Assembly: GCF_030867095.1 (NCBI RefSeq)
Contig: NC_081824.1
Coordinates: forward strand, 51,432,882-51,496,881
From: Alligator mississippiensis
Taxonomy: Eukaryota; Chordata; Crocodylia; Alligatoridae
Direction of reading: 5' to 3'
DNA: 64,000 nucleotides
Notes under the pieces: model-generated
What the model was told of the DNA's origin: nothing
The model's database searches: none
The model's input: only the letters and a program-made list of their open reading frames with translations
Made by a program: the position numbers and the translations under genes
Shown: positions 45,745 through 58,129 of the stretch, piece by piece
Numbering within the stretch: the stretch's first letter is position 1
Layout of the letters: every line of letters begins with the position of its first letter

Positions 45745-48088
45745 AGGGGGAATGTATGGTCCCACTAGGGGGAATGCCATACTGGATCTGGTATTGGCAA
45801 CGGGAGATGACATGATAGGGGACCTCCAAATCGGTAGCTATCTGGGAGACAGTGATCACCTTATGATAGAATTCAACATAAGACGGCGAGTGGGTAAGGT
45901 AACTAGTAGGGTGAAAGTGCTAGACTTTAGGAAAGCTGATCTCATTGCACTCAGGCGATTAGTCAAGGAAGCACTGCAGAGTAGGAGTTTTGATGGGATG
46001 GGTGCCCAAGAAGGGTGGCTGTGCCTAAAGGAAACGATCCTTTGGGCACAAAGCAAGACGATCCCCGAGCGAGGCAAAAGAGGGAAAGGGGCCAGGAGGC
46101 TTCCATGGCTGACCAGAGAAATCCAGGGCAGCCTAAGGGCCAAAAGGGGAGCACATAAAAAGTGGAAACAGGGTGAGATCACTAAAGATGAATATACCTC
46201 CTCTGCTCGTGCTTGTAGGGAGGCAGTTAGGCGGGCCAAAGCTACCATGGAGCTGAGGATGGCAACCCAAGTAAAGGACAACAAGAAATTGTTTTTTAGA
46301 TACATAGGGAGTAAAAGGAAGGCCCAGGGAGGAATAGGACCCCTGCTAAATGGGCAGAAGCAATTGGTGACAGATAGAGGGGACAAGGCTGAACTCCTCA
46401 ACGAGTTCTTTGCCTCAGTGTTCCTAAGTGAGGGGCACGACAAGTCTCTCACTGGGGTTGTAGAGAGGCAGCAGCAAGGCGCCAGACTTCCATGCGTAGA
46501 TCCTGAGGTGGTGTAGAGTCACTTGGAAGAACTGGATGCCTTTAAGTTGGCAGGCCCGGATGGGCTCCATCCCAGGGTGCTGAAGGCACTGGCCGACGTC
46601 ATTGCAGAGCCACTGGCGGGAATATTCGAATGCTCGTGGTGCACAGGCCAAGTCCCGGAGGACTGGAAAAGGGCTAATGTGGTCCCCATTTTCAAAAAGG
46701 GGAGAAAGGAGGACCCGGGCAACTATAGGCCGGTCAGTCTCACCTCCATCCTTGGTAAAATATTTGAAAAAATTATCAAGGCTCACATTTGTGAGAGCCC
46801 GGCAGGACAAATTATGCTGAGGGGAAACCAGCATGGGTTTGTGGCGGGCAGATCGTGCCTGACCAACCTAGTCTCTTTCTATGACCAGGTTACGAAACGC
46901 CTGGACACAGGAGGAGGGGTGGATGTCGTATACCTGGACTTCAGGAAGGCCTTCGATACGGTATCCCACCCCATACTGGTGAACAAATTAAGAGGCTGTG
47001 ATGTGGATGACTGCACAGTCCGGTGGGTGGCGAATTGGCTAGAGGGTCGCACCCAAAGAGTCGTGGTAGATGGGTCGGTCTCGACCTGGAAGGGTGTGGG
47101 CAGTGGGGTCCCGCAGGGTTCGGTCCTTGGACCAATACTCTTTAATGTCTTCATCAGCGACTTGGACGTGGGAGTGAAATGTACTCTGTCCAAGTTTGCA
47201 GATGACACAAAGCTATGGGGAGAAGTGGACACGCCGGAGGGCAGGGAACAGCTGCAGGCAGACCTGGATAGGTTGGACAAGTGGGCAGAAAACAACAGGA
47301 TGCAGTTCAACAAGGAGAAATGCAAAGTGCTGCACCTAGGGAGGAAAAATGTCCAGCACACCTACAGCCTAGGGAATGACCTGCTGGGTGGCACGGAGGT
47401 GGAAAGGGATCTTGGAGTCCTAGTGGACTCCAAGTTGAACATGAGCCGGCAGTGTGACGAAGCCATCAGAAAAGCCAATGGCACTTTATCGTGCATCAGC
47501 AGATGCATGACAAATAGGTCCAGGGAGGTGATACTTCCCCTCTATAGGGCGTTGGTCAGACCGCAGTTGGAGTACTGCGTGCAATTCTGGGCGCCACACT
47601 TCAAGAAGGATGCGGATAACCTGGAGAGGGTACAGCGAAGGGCAACTCGTATGGTCAAGGGCCTGCAGACCAAGCCCTACGAGGAGAGACTAGAGAAACT
47701 GGACCTTTTCAGCCTCCGCAAGAGAAGGTTGAGAGGCGACCTTGTGGCTGCCTATAAGTTCATCACGGGGGCACAGAAGGGAATTGGTGAGGATTTATTC
47801 ACCAAGGCGCCCCCGGGGGTTACAAGAAACAATGGCCACAAGCTAGCAGAGAGCAGATTTAGACTGGACATTAGGAAGAACTTCTTCACAGTTCGAGTGG
47901 CCAAGGTCTGGAACGGGCTCCCAAGGGAGGTGGTGCTCTCCCCTACCCTGGGGGTCTTCAAGAGGAGGTTAGATGAGTATCTAGCTGGGGTCATCTAGAC
48001 CCAGCACTCTTTCCTGCTTATGCAGGGGGTCGGACTTGATGATCTATTGAGGTCCCTTCCGACCCTAACATCTATGAATCTATGAATC
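45745..48088 (+). mobile_element. CR1 LINE, near-intact ORF2, 5'-truncated in the endonuclease
   Basis: The frame runs from 45704 to 47998 with a single in-frame TAG (46514-46516) between the endonuclease linker and the reverse transcriptase. Visible are the end of the endonuclease (LGDSDHLMIEF with the SDH catalytic triad part), NVVPIFKKGRKEDPGNYRPV, the VVYLDFRKAFDTVSH block, SGVPQGSVLGPILFNVFIS and KFADDTKLWG with intact FADD. The 3' UTR ends in repeated atctatga at ~48070-48088. A 14-bp duplication, ccaagatatctact, sits just left of the 5' junction. It is among the youngest CR1 copies here. Confidence 0.95.
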
Positions 48089-48179
48089 CTTACTTTTAAT
48101 CCCACCCTTACCTTCAGGGTCAGGATGGACTCTCCCCATCCTGGGCTGTAATCTCATCTGTATCTTCGTTTTGTCCCAG

Positions 48180-48293
48180 GTTCCTGAAGTGGTTACCTTC
48201 ACCCTGCAGGACTGGACTCACCAGCAGACCAGTTTCCTCCGCTCCTACGCTGGGTCTCGCCATCTGAGCAAACTCTTCACTGGCTTTCACCAG
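48180..48293 (+). CDS. Exon-like 38-codon open segment, function unknown
   Basis: A pyrimidine-rich acceptor-like site (cgttttgtcccag) and a donor-like CAG|GTAAAT bound exactly 114 bp. The segment reads VPEVVTFTLQDWTHQQTSFL followed by RSYAGSRHLSKLFTGFHQ without a stop. Splice phases are 0 on both sides. I do not recognise the protein. Nothing nearby supplies partner exons, and the CR1 at 45.7-48.1 kb has inserted just upstream. It may be a coincidence, a retroelement leader or an exon of an unrecognised gene. Confidence 0.25.
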
Positions 48294-48299
48294 GTAAAT

Positions 48300-48720
48300 C
48301 GTGGGACCGGGGCTCTTCCCTAAGCCCTGGGGTCGGTTCTCTCTCTCTGTAGTGTCTCTTGTCTTCTTTCTCCTCACCTCATCTCCCCTTCTCTCTGCCC
48401 CATGCCGAACACCCTCTTGGTGTTGCTTTAAATTTCCTTTCTGCCCAACTGGGTCCGCCGTGGCAGCCTCCTATTCGCTGCTTGCCTGACCCAGCTGTTT
48501 TCTCTTTCCCTCTTTGGCATGGTTTTTTTTCCTTTCTTTGTCCATGCTGCTTTCCTTCTTCTGGTCTCAAACCCTGGCAGCTGAATTTGCCATGGCAGCC
48601 TTTGATCTATGCAGCCCCAGCTGGCTCCTTTAATTGGTCTGGGTGTGGCATCTTTCCTCCTCTGGCTGGCCACGGTTTCTCTGGCGCCCCTTGGTAAGTT
48701 TGCCTCTTTTTTGTTTTCTT
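48300..48720 (+). repeat. Pyrimidine-rich tract
   Basis: It is rich in C and T on the plus strand (ctctctctgtagtgtctctt, ctccccttctctctgcccca). Composition resembles 61260-61780. No gene was recognised in it. Confidence 0.5.
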
Positions 48721-49241
48721 CTTTGTGTTCCCATGGCAGGTTGTTTCAGCCACCCTGTTACAGTCTGGTAAAGACTGAACAACTGTTTTGATGATGATCT
48801 GTTTGTTAGAGAGGGACAATGAATGAAAAACATGTTAAGGCAGAACAAAAATCATTCATTTATATTGGTAATCAGATGTTCTAGTGTGTTTGACAAACTT
48901 ACATCATGGATTGCCTCGATTTTTTTTAATGTTTGTTTTGGGGGTGGTTGTATGGGAAAATGTATATCTTTTGGGGCTGGTTGAAAACTTTCTGGAATGT
49001 TTTTTCTGTCAAAAAATGTATAAGCAATGTAGAAGATGTCTGTTGTAATATAGTTAGATAAAAAGCAGTATGATCCCCCAAGTCAAAATTAAACATATAA
49101 ATTTTTTGTTTTTTTCCAATATTTTCAGAAGGGAATTATTTATAGTTTCAGAATGTCTTCTCAATTTGAAATATAATAACATTTTAAACAGCAATTACCT
49201 TTTATTTTACATTATAAACAAAATGCATCAATTAACTTACA

Positions 49242-49386
49242 TCCAGGAAGAGCACACACCAACTGCTGAAACTTCCTTAGCCTGATGAAGGGTTTTTGAA
49301 CCCGAAAGCTTGCTTAATAACTATTCTCCAACTATTTGGGTTGGTCTAATAAAAGATATCAAATTCACCCAAGGAACCTTGTCTGC
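49242..49386 (+). mobile_element. Short Penelope-like retroelement with hammerhead-like motif, copy 2
   Basis: The 145-bp insertion sits between perfect 14-bp repeats, tcaattaacttaca, at 49228-49241 and 49387-49400. It contains CTGATGA (49282-49288), the hairpin GGGTT-TTTG-AACCC (49290-49303) and GAAA (49304-49307), all matching the hammerhead-ribozyme core order. A second hairpin, CCAAC...GTTGG, precedes TC at ~49344. Confidence 0.7.
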
Positions 49387-50289
49387 TCAATTAACTTACA
49401 GTGTTTTTGTGTTTTTTTAATGGTGTATCACAGGAAGTATTCAAATTTTGTTTTCGTTTTCATTCAGAATAAAACAGGCCAGATAACTGAGTACAAATCT
49501 CCTTCAAATCATGCAGAAAAGGAATATGAACATACATTTCAAATAAGTGTTCTAACCATTGGGCTGAAAAACACAAAAACGATATAAAAAACCAACACCA
49601 AACACACGGAGCAGCAGATCACTGCTGACCATTTGCACTCAATTATTTACTTACCTTCTTTCCTATAACTCCGTATTGTCTATTGATACTTTAAGTTCTT
49701 ATGTGATCAGGGACCCTGTTTCTTTAGTTGCTTGTTGCATATATAGAGATTGAGACCTTACTATAAAACTAAGGAAAACTGATATTTTTCCACAGCGCAA
49801 GTTGGATGCTTTGCGTAATTTACCATTCATTGAACAAGCTTCATCACTAAAACTGATATACTATCAATTAAGAATGTTACTGAACAGAGGAGGAAACTGT
49901 TGCATGGCTCTTACCAAGAGATGTGGTAACACAGTACAGTGCTCTAGCTTGTCTAAAGAAAAAGGTTGTCTGCAGTATCTGTCAACATAAGGATTGGCTT
50001 TCCTTGAAACTACCTTTGTTGAAATGAATACAGTTCACTGCTTGAATTCATAATAGTACAATGAGTCATTGAATTTCTGCCAACTGATTATAACATAACT
50101 TCAAAGCAACTGTAGAGAAGCAGCCTGTAAAAACCCACCTTTTATTGATATATTGAAATGTATTGGGCCAAACTTTTTTTTAATATCAGTTGACTTAGAA
50201 CAGGATTGAACTTGGATTATTATAATTACACTATTGTTTTTCTGTAATGTATGAAAGATTTTAGCACACTGTCACTCCATGAGTTGGCA

Positions 50290-50990
50290 TTATGAGTATG
50301 GCTTTGCCCCAAGGTTGGGGTTCCCCAACTCGTCTGCCATGTCTTGATGGTATATGTAAAGAAGGAGGGGGTTCAGTGGTGTCTTTCTTCCCCTCCTTGT
50401 CATGGGGTGGGGTACTCACAGGTGCATCACAGTGTTCCTTGGGGCTCTGCCTCCCCTACATCCCATCCACATGCCAACTGCTAAGGTACACAGGTCTGTG
50501 TCCTGACATGATGTCTACCCCTTGACCATGGAGTCCAGTGTCGGTGGTAGTGCTCTGGCTCTCTGTCCAGATGAAGATTGCTCCAGTATCCCTGACCCCC
50601 TGGCCTCAGGGTCTGAGCCTCAGATAACAGGCGTCCTTTCTAAGAGGAGTGCCTGCCTGGATTTCTTTAATGTGAAGAAGCTGGGAACAGCCCGTCCCCA
50701 GGTTGTTGCCAGCCACTGCTCCCGCTCAACCACCGCATGGAGTCTCTGCTCCTGAAGCCCGGAGCTCCCCTCCAGGCAGCACGCTTCCAGCTGGCTTCTC
50801 TCCCCCTGCCAGCTTCCAGAAGGGTTTTTTAATTTCCTGCGGCGTCATCGTCAGCTGCTGCAATCAGCTGGCTGCCATCCTGCCCGGGAAGCAGCTGCTT
50901 GAAGAGCCGGCGAAACACTGGCTGCTCTGCCCCCAACCATCCAGAAGGTAAGTTTCCTAGGGTGTGGGGGGCTCTCTTTCCCCCTTCAGG
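50290..50990. other. GC-richer segment of unknown origin
   Basis: One plus-strand frame (50522-50755) contains KRSACLDFFNVKKLGTARPQ, faintly like the BED-finger region of hAT transposases (kRSavWdFF). The match is short and unproved. No terminal repeats were found. Confidence 0.25.
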
Positions 50991-52261
50991 AACTCTGGGG
51001 GTTATCTCCAGCATTCCCAGCACCTGTGGGGGCTTTTCGTTGCCACACACACTGATAAATGTTATGGCCTGTTCCACAGCTAGATTTTGAATTGAAATAT
51101 CTACATCTTTAGACATTTGGCTACTACCTGAATGTTGAAAATTTAACTGCTTTGAAGTTTTGGTTTTGTTTATACCATAGGTGCATGAACCCAAACAGTT
51201 GAATTCTGAGGTACTCAAAATTCAGATCTGAGTCCTGGTTTGGATTTTGAGCCTAGCTCTTTACTGTTATTGATTTAAATGTTTTGGGTATGTTAAATAT
51301 TTAACCCTTCCTGTGATGATACAGGTGTACAGCAGTGTACAGCAATCTTCTTCCTTGGCTCTAGTACTGATTGGTTTAGCTTTCTATCTAAAAAAATTCT
51401 ATAGATATCATCAGCTAAGTGTATGTTCTTAGAGTTCATTTTATTCTTCACATGTTTTTCCTGTTGCTGGTATCCTGGGTCTCTTCCTCATGAGATGGAC
51501 ACTTCTATAGAGTGCAAATAATGTTATTTTAGTCCAGGGAAAGAAGGATCCAGAGAAGAAAGAAGAAGCATGCTCTTGCATTCTTTATCTGCTCTTGCCT
51601 CATAATCTTCTTCTGCTGCTCTTGGAGCTTCCCTGGCCTCTTTCCTTCTGGGACTGTTTTACAGTTGCACCTCAATCTGAGAGGAGCTAGTGCAGGTTCT
51701 GAAGGGGGTGTGGACTGCAGTAAGTGAGGCAATGGACTATTTTTTGCTTTGGCCTTTGATTCTCTCATTGCTGCACAATGTAGTAAAATATTAGATTAGC
51801 AATAAAGGAAAAGATACAATAGGTGCTTGTGAAGGGAAGAGATTGAGGCAGGAGAAAATCCCAAAGAATCTAGAGCAGTTTGTACTTCAGGTGCCAAGAG
51901 AAGCCTAGTGAGAGTAGGGAGCATGCATTTTCGTAGCTTGTACTCCCTCCGGATATACAGAGGGAGCACCAGGATGGGCATTTCTGGTCCTGGAAAGGGC
52001 AGCTGGGAAAGAACCATGGCCAGTGAGAGGGATGCCAGAGCTCTTCTCAGCTGACAGCATCCTACAGATACCCATGGGAAAAGCAAGCCAGCCCACCAGT
52101 CAAGGTGGTTGGAGGACCACCAAAGGAACCTGGGGTACGCCTTAGTGAGGAGCTGCTCCAGGACAGCCAGGCAATGACTGAAGCAGTGGAGACAGGACTC
52201 AGAAGCTGGCAGAACAAAGGAATACCAGGAGAGCAGCCAGCGCATGAGGGGCTGTGAGTTT

Positions 52262-52280
52262 AAAGGGGCAGTGCCCCTTT
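52262..52280. repeat. Perfect 9-bp-arm palindrome
   Basis: AAAGGGGCA-G-TGCCCCTTT lies in otherwise unremarkable sequence. It could form a short hairpin. No association with a gene is visible. Confidence 0.8.
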
Positions 52281-53169
52281 GATTTTCACTCTCTTCCTCT
52301 GGTTTTGTTTGTTTGTTTTTGTTTGTTTTTTGTTTTGGGAAGGGTTGTGTTCTTTCTTGATGTGCCAGGAAGGCAGCAGGAGGGAAAGCCTCTCTCCCCA
52401 TGAAGGTGTTGATCTTGACCCTGGGGAGTTAAAGCATGGTGAAAATCCCAGTAAAAATTGATCTTGAGCTGGCTGATCTCTGGACAGGGGAGGAATTAAT
52501 TTAGTTTGATTGCCCCATGAACCCTGGAAGGACTGAGGTAATTTGATTGACCTAGGAACTGGGTAAGAACTGATTTTGTATTTGTTTTAAATTAATTGAT
52601 GAACCTGGCAGGGGAGGGGCAGGGACTATTTTGATTTGATTAACCCAGGAACCTGGGGCGAACTGATCCTGATTGATTGTCTAAGGGATCCTGAATAGAT
52701 TGATTGGGATTAATTAGCCCAGGAACTGGGGATGAATTGATGTAAGGCAGATGTCTCACAGACTCTAAATGGACTTATTCATTGATGGGCCTGGTCATCT
52801 GTAATGAGTGGATTCAAGGATGGACTTAGAAATCCCAAAAGACAGAGCTTCACTCATAAACCTTATTAAGTAAACATCAAGTAATGGCCAGCAGTGTCTT
52901 TAGCCAACGCAAGATCCAGGCCCTGATGTGCATCATCTTGGATGTGGTTAGGGTGGGGTGTAAGCAGAGGAGGAGCCTCACAAAGAAAGCCCATCCAGAA
53001 GATCCAGCAGAGTTGTCACCCAGCCCCTATCCAACTCCCAAGGTTTCAGCTAAAGAAACCCATACATCAAGGAGTGGCAGGCAAAAGAAGGACATCAGAG
53101 GTTGGTAGTGACAGGACCATCTGGCTTTTCCATGGCTCACTCCAGCAAAGCATTGGGTAGGCAGGGACT

Positions 53170-54800
53170 ATGGCCTTATAGCACCCACTCCCACCAGTGC
53201 TATAAAGAAAACACTTTAAAAACAGTAAAATATTCTTAAATAAAAGCCTTTAAGTAGGCAACACTGAGGATATTTGATTGATATTTTTGTACTATATATT
53301 TCTGGCCATTCTGAAAAAAGACTAAGAGTCAAAAGTACCAGTTTAATGACAATAATAACAGAGTCCAATATATCTCCTTTTTAATTATTTTAGTCTCAGA
53401 GAAGTTTATTTGGAAATAGGGGGAATATTTTTATTGCTGAGTCACAGAAGAAATGAGAAAATGACTGTGAAATGTTCTGTCTAGTCTAATTAAGAGACAG
53501 ATAATGAAATACTCTATAAGCTAGTTTTTATAGCTAACAGCCATTTTAGCAGAGAGCCAAAGAAAATAAAGATAAAAAATGTACCTAAATGAACATTAAG
53601 AAAAAGTTAGGAAGAAGGGAAGACTGACAATCTAAGGATTACTAAATATACAATGTTTTATTCATAGAAGACTGAAAAGACATTTCTGTCACTGGATACC
53701 TTAGTCTTGGAATATGTTGAATATCTCATCAAGATGATGATAAGTGTTTTGGCCAGGGGTATATGAAAGACCCATCTCATGTGGCTTTAGAATTAAATTG
53801 TCGAGCTTTCATCACATAAAAGGCTACTGTGAACAAAAAAGGAAACATAAGGTTGCTATATAAAAACAATTAACCTGAAAATGGAATATTTGGCAGTTTA
53901 CTTCTTATCCACTTTGGACAATGAATGCCATGTTAATGTACTAATTTATCATGGATTCATACTGATTTCTCCTCTGTCTATTTTAAAGTCTGTGTTATAC
54001 TTGAATGTTCAAGTATAACTTTGGCAAGGATGTACCCATAGCTACAAAGGATGCTCTATCTTGAGAAATAGTTGGTATCTTACTTTTATTTTTTCCATTG
54101 AATGACAGTATAATAAGCGGTTTCAATCAGCAGGTATTTTTCTGGCTTAAGACAGAAATTGGAAGTTCTAATCACATCTCTCTTGATTGGCTACTTGAGC
54201 ATCAGAAACCAGATGACTGGAAGTAAATTGGGGAATGAATACTTAGAGGAAACATTAACTGAATTTCTACCTTTGCTTACAATGAAATGCAAGATAGACA
54301 CATAAGTGATATAGTTCCTACAGACTTTTATTTTTGATTTATGGAATGTTAGAGCTGATACATTAAAACTATTAGCTTTATTAAAATACCACAATTTATA
54401 GTACAGGGATATTATTACTAGTTATAAAACCTAAAAGCAAATTTCTAGTGAATATTGGACATATCTTTGTTCTGGACATCTTTATGGTAAGTGGGACTTC
54501 TCAGGTGACAAAGGAGATAGAATAATATGGCTCTTAAAGCTTGCTGAAGTGTAGCATAGGCATTTGACAATGGCAGGATGGTGGTGGCCTTAATTTGAGA
54601 AATTATATTTAGGAAAAGAATGGATATCTACATCAGAAAATGCTTGCTCTTTATATACACATTCAGTGGCGCACAAAATGTACAGCCTGTAGATGGATGC
54701 ATGATTTAATGTAATGATAACAAGGAAAAGTCAGGAAACCATTATCCTAGCTGTCCAATATCACCTACTCATTAGAGCAAGCTTTACGGTGCTTTGAGAG
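53170..54800. other. AT-rich unique sequence, nothing recognised
   Basis: There are no open frames of note, no repeat ends and no splice-bounded conserved peptide. Confidence 0.5.
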
Positions 54801-55285
54801 ACATGAAAGACCTGAACTGTTGAGCCAGTTACGTTTTAAATTAATGATTGATTTTTCTTCTGGTTCAAAGCAGAGAAAAGCTTTAAGAACAGCAAACATC
54901 TGTACTTTTTCATTTCACCCAAGAAATAATGAAAATAGAAACATTGATCTTGGGCTAATAAATTATGTAGGCAAGAGTCATAATAAGGGTCAGGATATAT
55001 ACCCTATTCCCAGTTCATATTCCAGATTATTCTCTGCACTGATCTATATAAAGATGATGTTAGCAGCCTATATAGACCTCCCATTATCATGTGCCAGGAC
55101 TACAGAGGCCCCTAAATGGCCTCCCAATGTAGCAATTTCCTATAGGCATTATAACTCAATCTTTACATGAGGTTTAAGTAGTGAAAAAAGAAGGTGTAAT
55201 GTAATCAAGAACTATTATGATTATAATGCAATGTGTGCATTTTTCAGCTAGCCATGAAGGCAGAGATCCACAACGAGACCTAAAT

Positions 55286-56183
55286 TGTTAGGGTGACTAT
55301 ATGTGGATCTTGGGGAGCATTGGATTTGCAGCTGAATACAAGGCTTTAACCTGTGGCCTAGCAGAGCTGCTAACCACAAGGCAGAATGATATAGTAAGAG
55401 TAATATTACAAGATGCTTAGGCAAGCATATTTTTAACAATATAAAAGTGTTATAAGGTATATAGCTCATTATGTATCATTAGGAAGTAAGGCAGATTTTG
55501 CTTATGAATGCTTATGCTAAGCCAGCCATTTTGCTTATGCTAAGTAACCATCTTAACCAGCTATTTTCTGAGAAAAAGCAGCAAGTGAGTCTGTGTGCTG
55601 TGAATGAGGTGAAGCCTTAGGAATGTGAAGATGGTACAACCTGGGACGGAAAAACAGACTGGAATGTGAAAGACAACACGTGACTGGTAACAGAATCCCA
55701 AAAAGGTGTATGGTGATTGGTGATGAGGCCTCCAGAAGCTTTCAGGTTTTGGTCAAAGTCTGCCCAGTGACCGAAGAAGTGGGGTCAGGGTCCTAGACAT
55801 GGGCTCATAGCAGAAAGACATGTAGATAAGTGAAATACATAGGTAATTCCATGGTAATGAAGTAAACAGTAAACAGAGGTGGAGCTTGAAATAGGTGGAA
55901 ATATGTGTGGAACAAAGGAGAGGCAAAGGTGGAGTTAAATGGTAATGAGCATGAACCAAGGTGTACAAAATGTGAAAAGAACTAATGTTCACCGCAGGTC
56001 CCTGGTTTGTTGTTTTTTATGGAACCTGACCCGAAGCTGTCTCCAGTCTGAATAAAGCTGTTGCGAGCAATGTGTGCTGGTGTTTGCTCCCTGTTTGCCC
56101 TGGCAACTGAATGACTGGATCCATGAGCAACTGGATCGTCGTCTCCCTAGTCATTGGGTGCCGCATGGAGTCAGGGTCTAACA
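55286..56183 (+). mobile_element. Solo LTR, family C copy 1, fossil
   Basis: The 898-bp unit begins TGTTAGGG and ends TCTAACA. A perfect 6-bp duplication CTAAAT stands at 55280-55285 and 56184-56189, a length usual for class II (beta-like) retroviruses. A polyadenylation signal gaataaagctgttgcgagca lies at ~56050. No internal genes are present. Confidence 0.9.
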
Positions 56184-56960
56184 CTAAATATGACAAGTGG
56201 GCATGGAATTACAAACACATAAGTTAGACATCGAGGAATCACTGATAATTGGACAGTATTGGGAGCATGCTCACTGAGTGGGGAACAGTTTGGAGCCAAC
56301 CATCAGAAGGCATTAGGCATAAGGGAGTGTCTGACTGGATGTTAGCAGTGATCTCTTTTCCTAGGATTATTTCTGTTTTTAAATCTAATGACTGCTTAAC
56401 ATAAAGTGTATAAACAATCTTAGGAATGGGGTCCAGAACCAAAGACACAGACTTCCAACAGTGTGTCCTTCTCACTGGTCTTACATGCTTCCTTTTAATT
56501 ACTCTTCTGACTCCATGGATTTTACTTTCTTGTTTGCCTAGTGGCTTGAACTCAGTGGGAGAGGTGGAGATTGTCCTCATCCAGACTGTCCTATAGGCTA
56601 GTAGTTTTGACTATTGTCACGTGAAGGTGGAACGTGTGGGTCTGAGTCCTCATAGGCTTTTTTCCTTTTACATGTCTTTGTGATAAGGTTTTTAGCAGAA
56701 TTTGCAGATTAATTGGAATCTGACAGGACCACACCATGAGTGCTTCTGCTATGGCCTTAAACTTCCAATCTCTGGGTTGTCATCTGTGTGCCTTAGTACC
56801 TGCACCACCCCAGCCCTCATCTTCATAGGCTGAGGAAGACCTAGTTTTTCTACTTACTGAATTACTGTTATAATCAGTAAGCTGCTGTTTTAAGTGTGTG
56901 TCATTCTTCATTCTCCAGCCCCAGCCAGAAATATTTGAAAGTATTTTGTTTGGTCAGTAA

Positions 56961-57600
56961 TGTTAGGGTAATGATATGGATTTTTGGGGAGCACTGGATC
57001 TGCAGCTGAATAAAGGCCTTTTTTCTGTGTCTCAGCAGAGCTGCTGGTCACAAGGCAGAATGATGTATTAAAAATAACCTTGCAAATGCTTAGGTAAGCA
57101 GTTTTCTAACAAAGTCATAGTGTTAGAGCCCATTGTGTAAAAAGAACAAGATGCAGCCCGCCAGCTATCGTCAGGAGATAAAGCAGAAGCAAGACCATGG
57201 AGCTGAAGAAGGAGTCAGCAAGAAACCAGAAAAAAACAGTGATTGAATGAAATGCATAGGCAATTCCATGTTAATGAAGTAAACAGTAAACCGAGATGGA
57301 GCTTGAGATGGGAAGAGAAATGGGTGGAACAAAAGGAGGAGTGAGGGTGGAATGAATGTTAATGAGCATAAACCAAGGTGTATAAAATTTTAAAAGAACT
57401 ATTGTTCAGTGCCAGTCCCCGGTTTGTTGTTTTTTGGGACCCTTGTCTGAAGTCTGTCTCCATTCTGAAAAAAGCTGTTGCGAGCAATGTGTGCTGGTGT
57501 TTGCTCCCTGCTCTGCTCTGGCTAATGAGTACCAGGATCCATGAGCAATTGAATCATTATCTCCCTATTCGTTGGGCGCCGCATGGAGTCGGGGTCTAAT
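56961..57600 (+). mobile_element. Solo LTR, family C copy 2, shorter, fossil
   Basis: It begins tgttaggg and ends gggtctaat, and is homologous to 55286-56183 at both ends with the middle missing. Both copies share gagcaatgtgtgctggtgtt and gccgcatggagtc. Short agtaa repeats flank it. It has the same orientation as copy 1 and lies 0.8 kb away. It ends against MITE family B. Confidence 0.82.
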
Positions 57601-57605
57601 AAGTA

Positions 57606-58125
57606 ATACTATATTATTGTGCATACAACACAAACCTTTTCTCCCAAAAATCAGCGCCCCCAAATTGGGGTGTGTGTATTTTGTGTGGAAGCTGATTTTC
57701 TGCTTGGGATAGAAGTAACCCTGCTTTGATTCCTGCTTCACAGTGCAGCACAGCTAACTGAATAGCTCATTGTTCAGTCTAATGGTATTAATGATTGTGT
57801 GTCCTTCTAATGGTCTTGATCTCCAACTAATCATGCTAATCTTTCTTAGGGTAAATTTGCTGTCTGCTAGCTGTTCCTGGTCATTGTCCTTCTGTTTTGC
57901 AATCTTGGAGATTCTTTAGCTCTTTTCAAAACCATAGATCCACCCATGGAGACAAGTTTCCAGTAGCAGTTAGGGTTTCAGATGAAGTTATGCAGGAAAC
58001 AGAGCTGAAGATCAGCTCTGTCCCTGCTCTATTCTGCCATAACTCTGATTTTTTCTTCATTCTGCCTTTCAAAAACAAGATGGGTATTATATTCTGAGGC
58101 ATGTTGTATGTGAGAAGATATGCTA
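57606..58125 (+). mobile_element. MITE family B, copy 3
   Basis: It matches 15236-15802 from start (gtgcatacaacacaaacc) to end (tgaggcatgttgtatgtgag), with shared internal blocks such as tctttcttagggtaaatttg. It lies directly beside the LTR ending at 57600. Confidence 0.82.
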
Positions 58126-58129
58126 CCTT

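Noticed and set aside
54820-55170. 116-codon plus-strand frame as a gene
   Set aside because: No recognisable domain, no splice context, AT-rich codons; likely chance.
56961-57600. Pairing of the two family C LTRs as one provirus
   Set aside because: The first LTR has its own perfect duplication on both sides and no retroviral interior lies between them.
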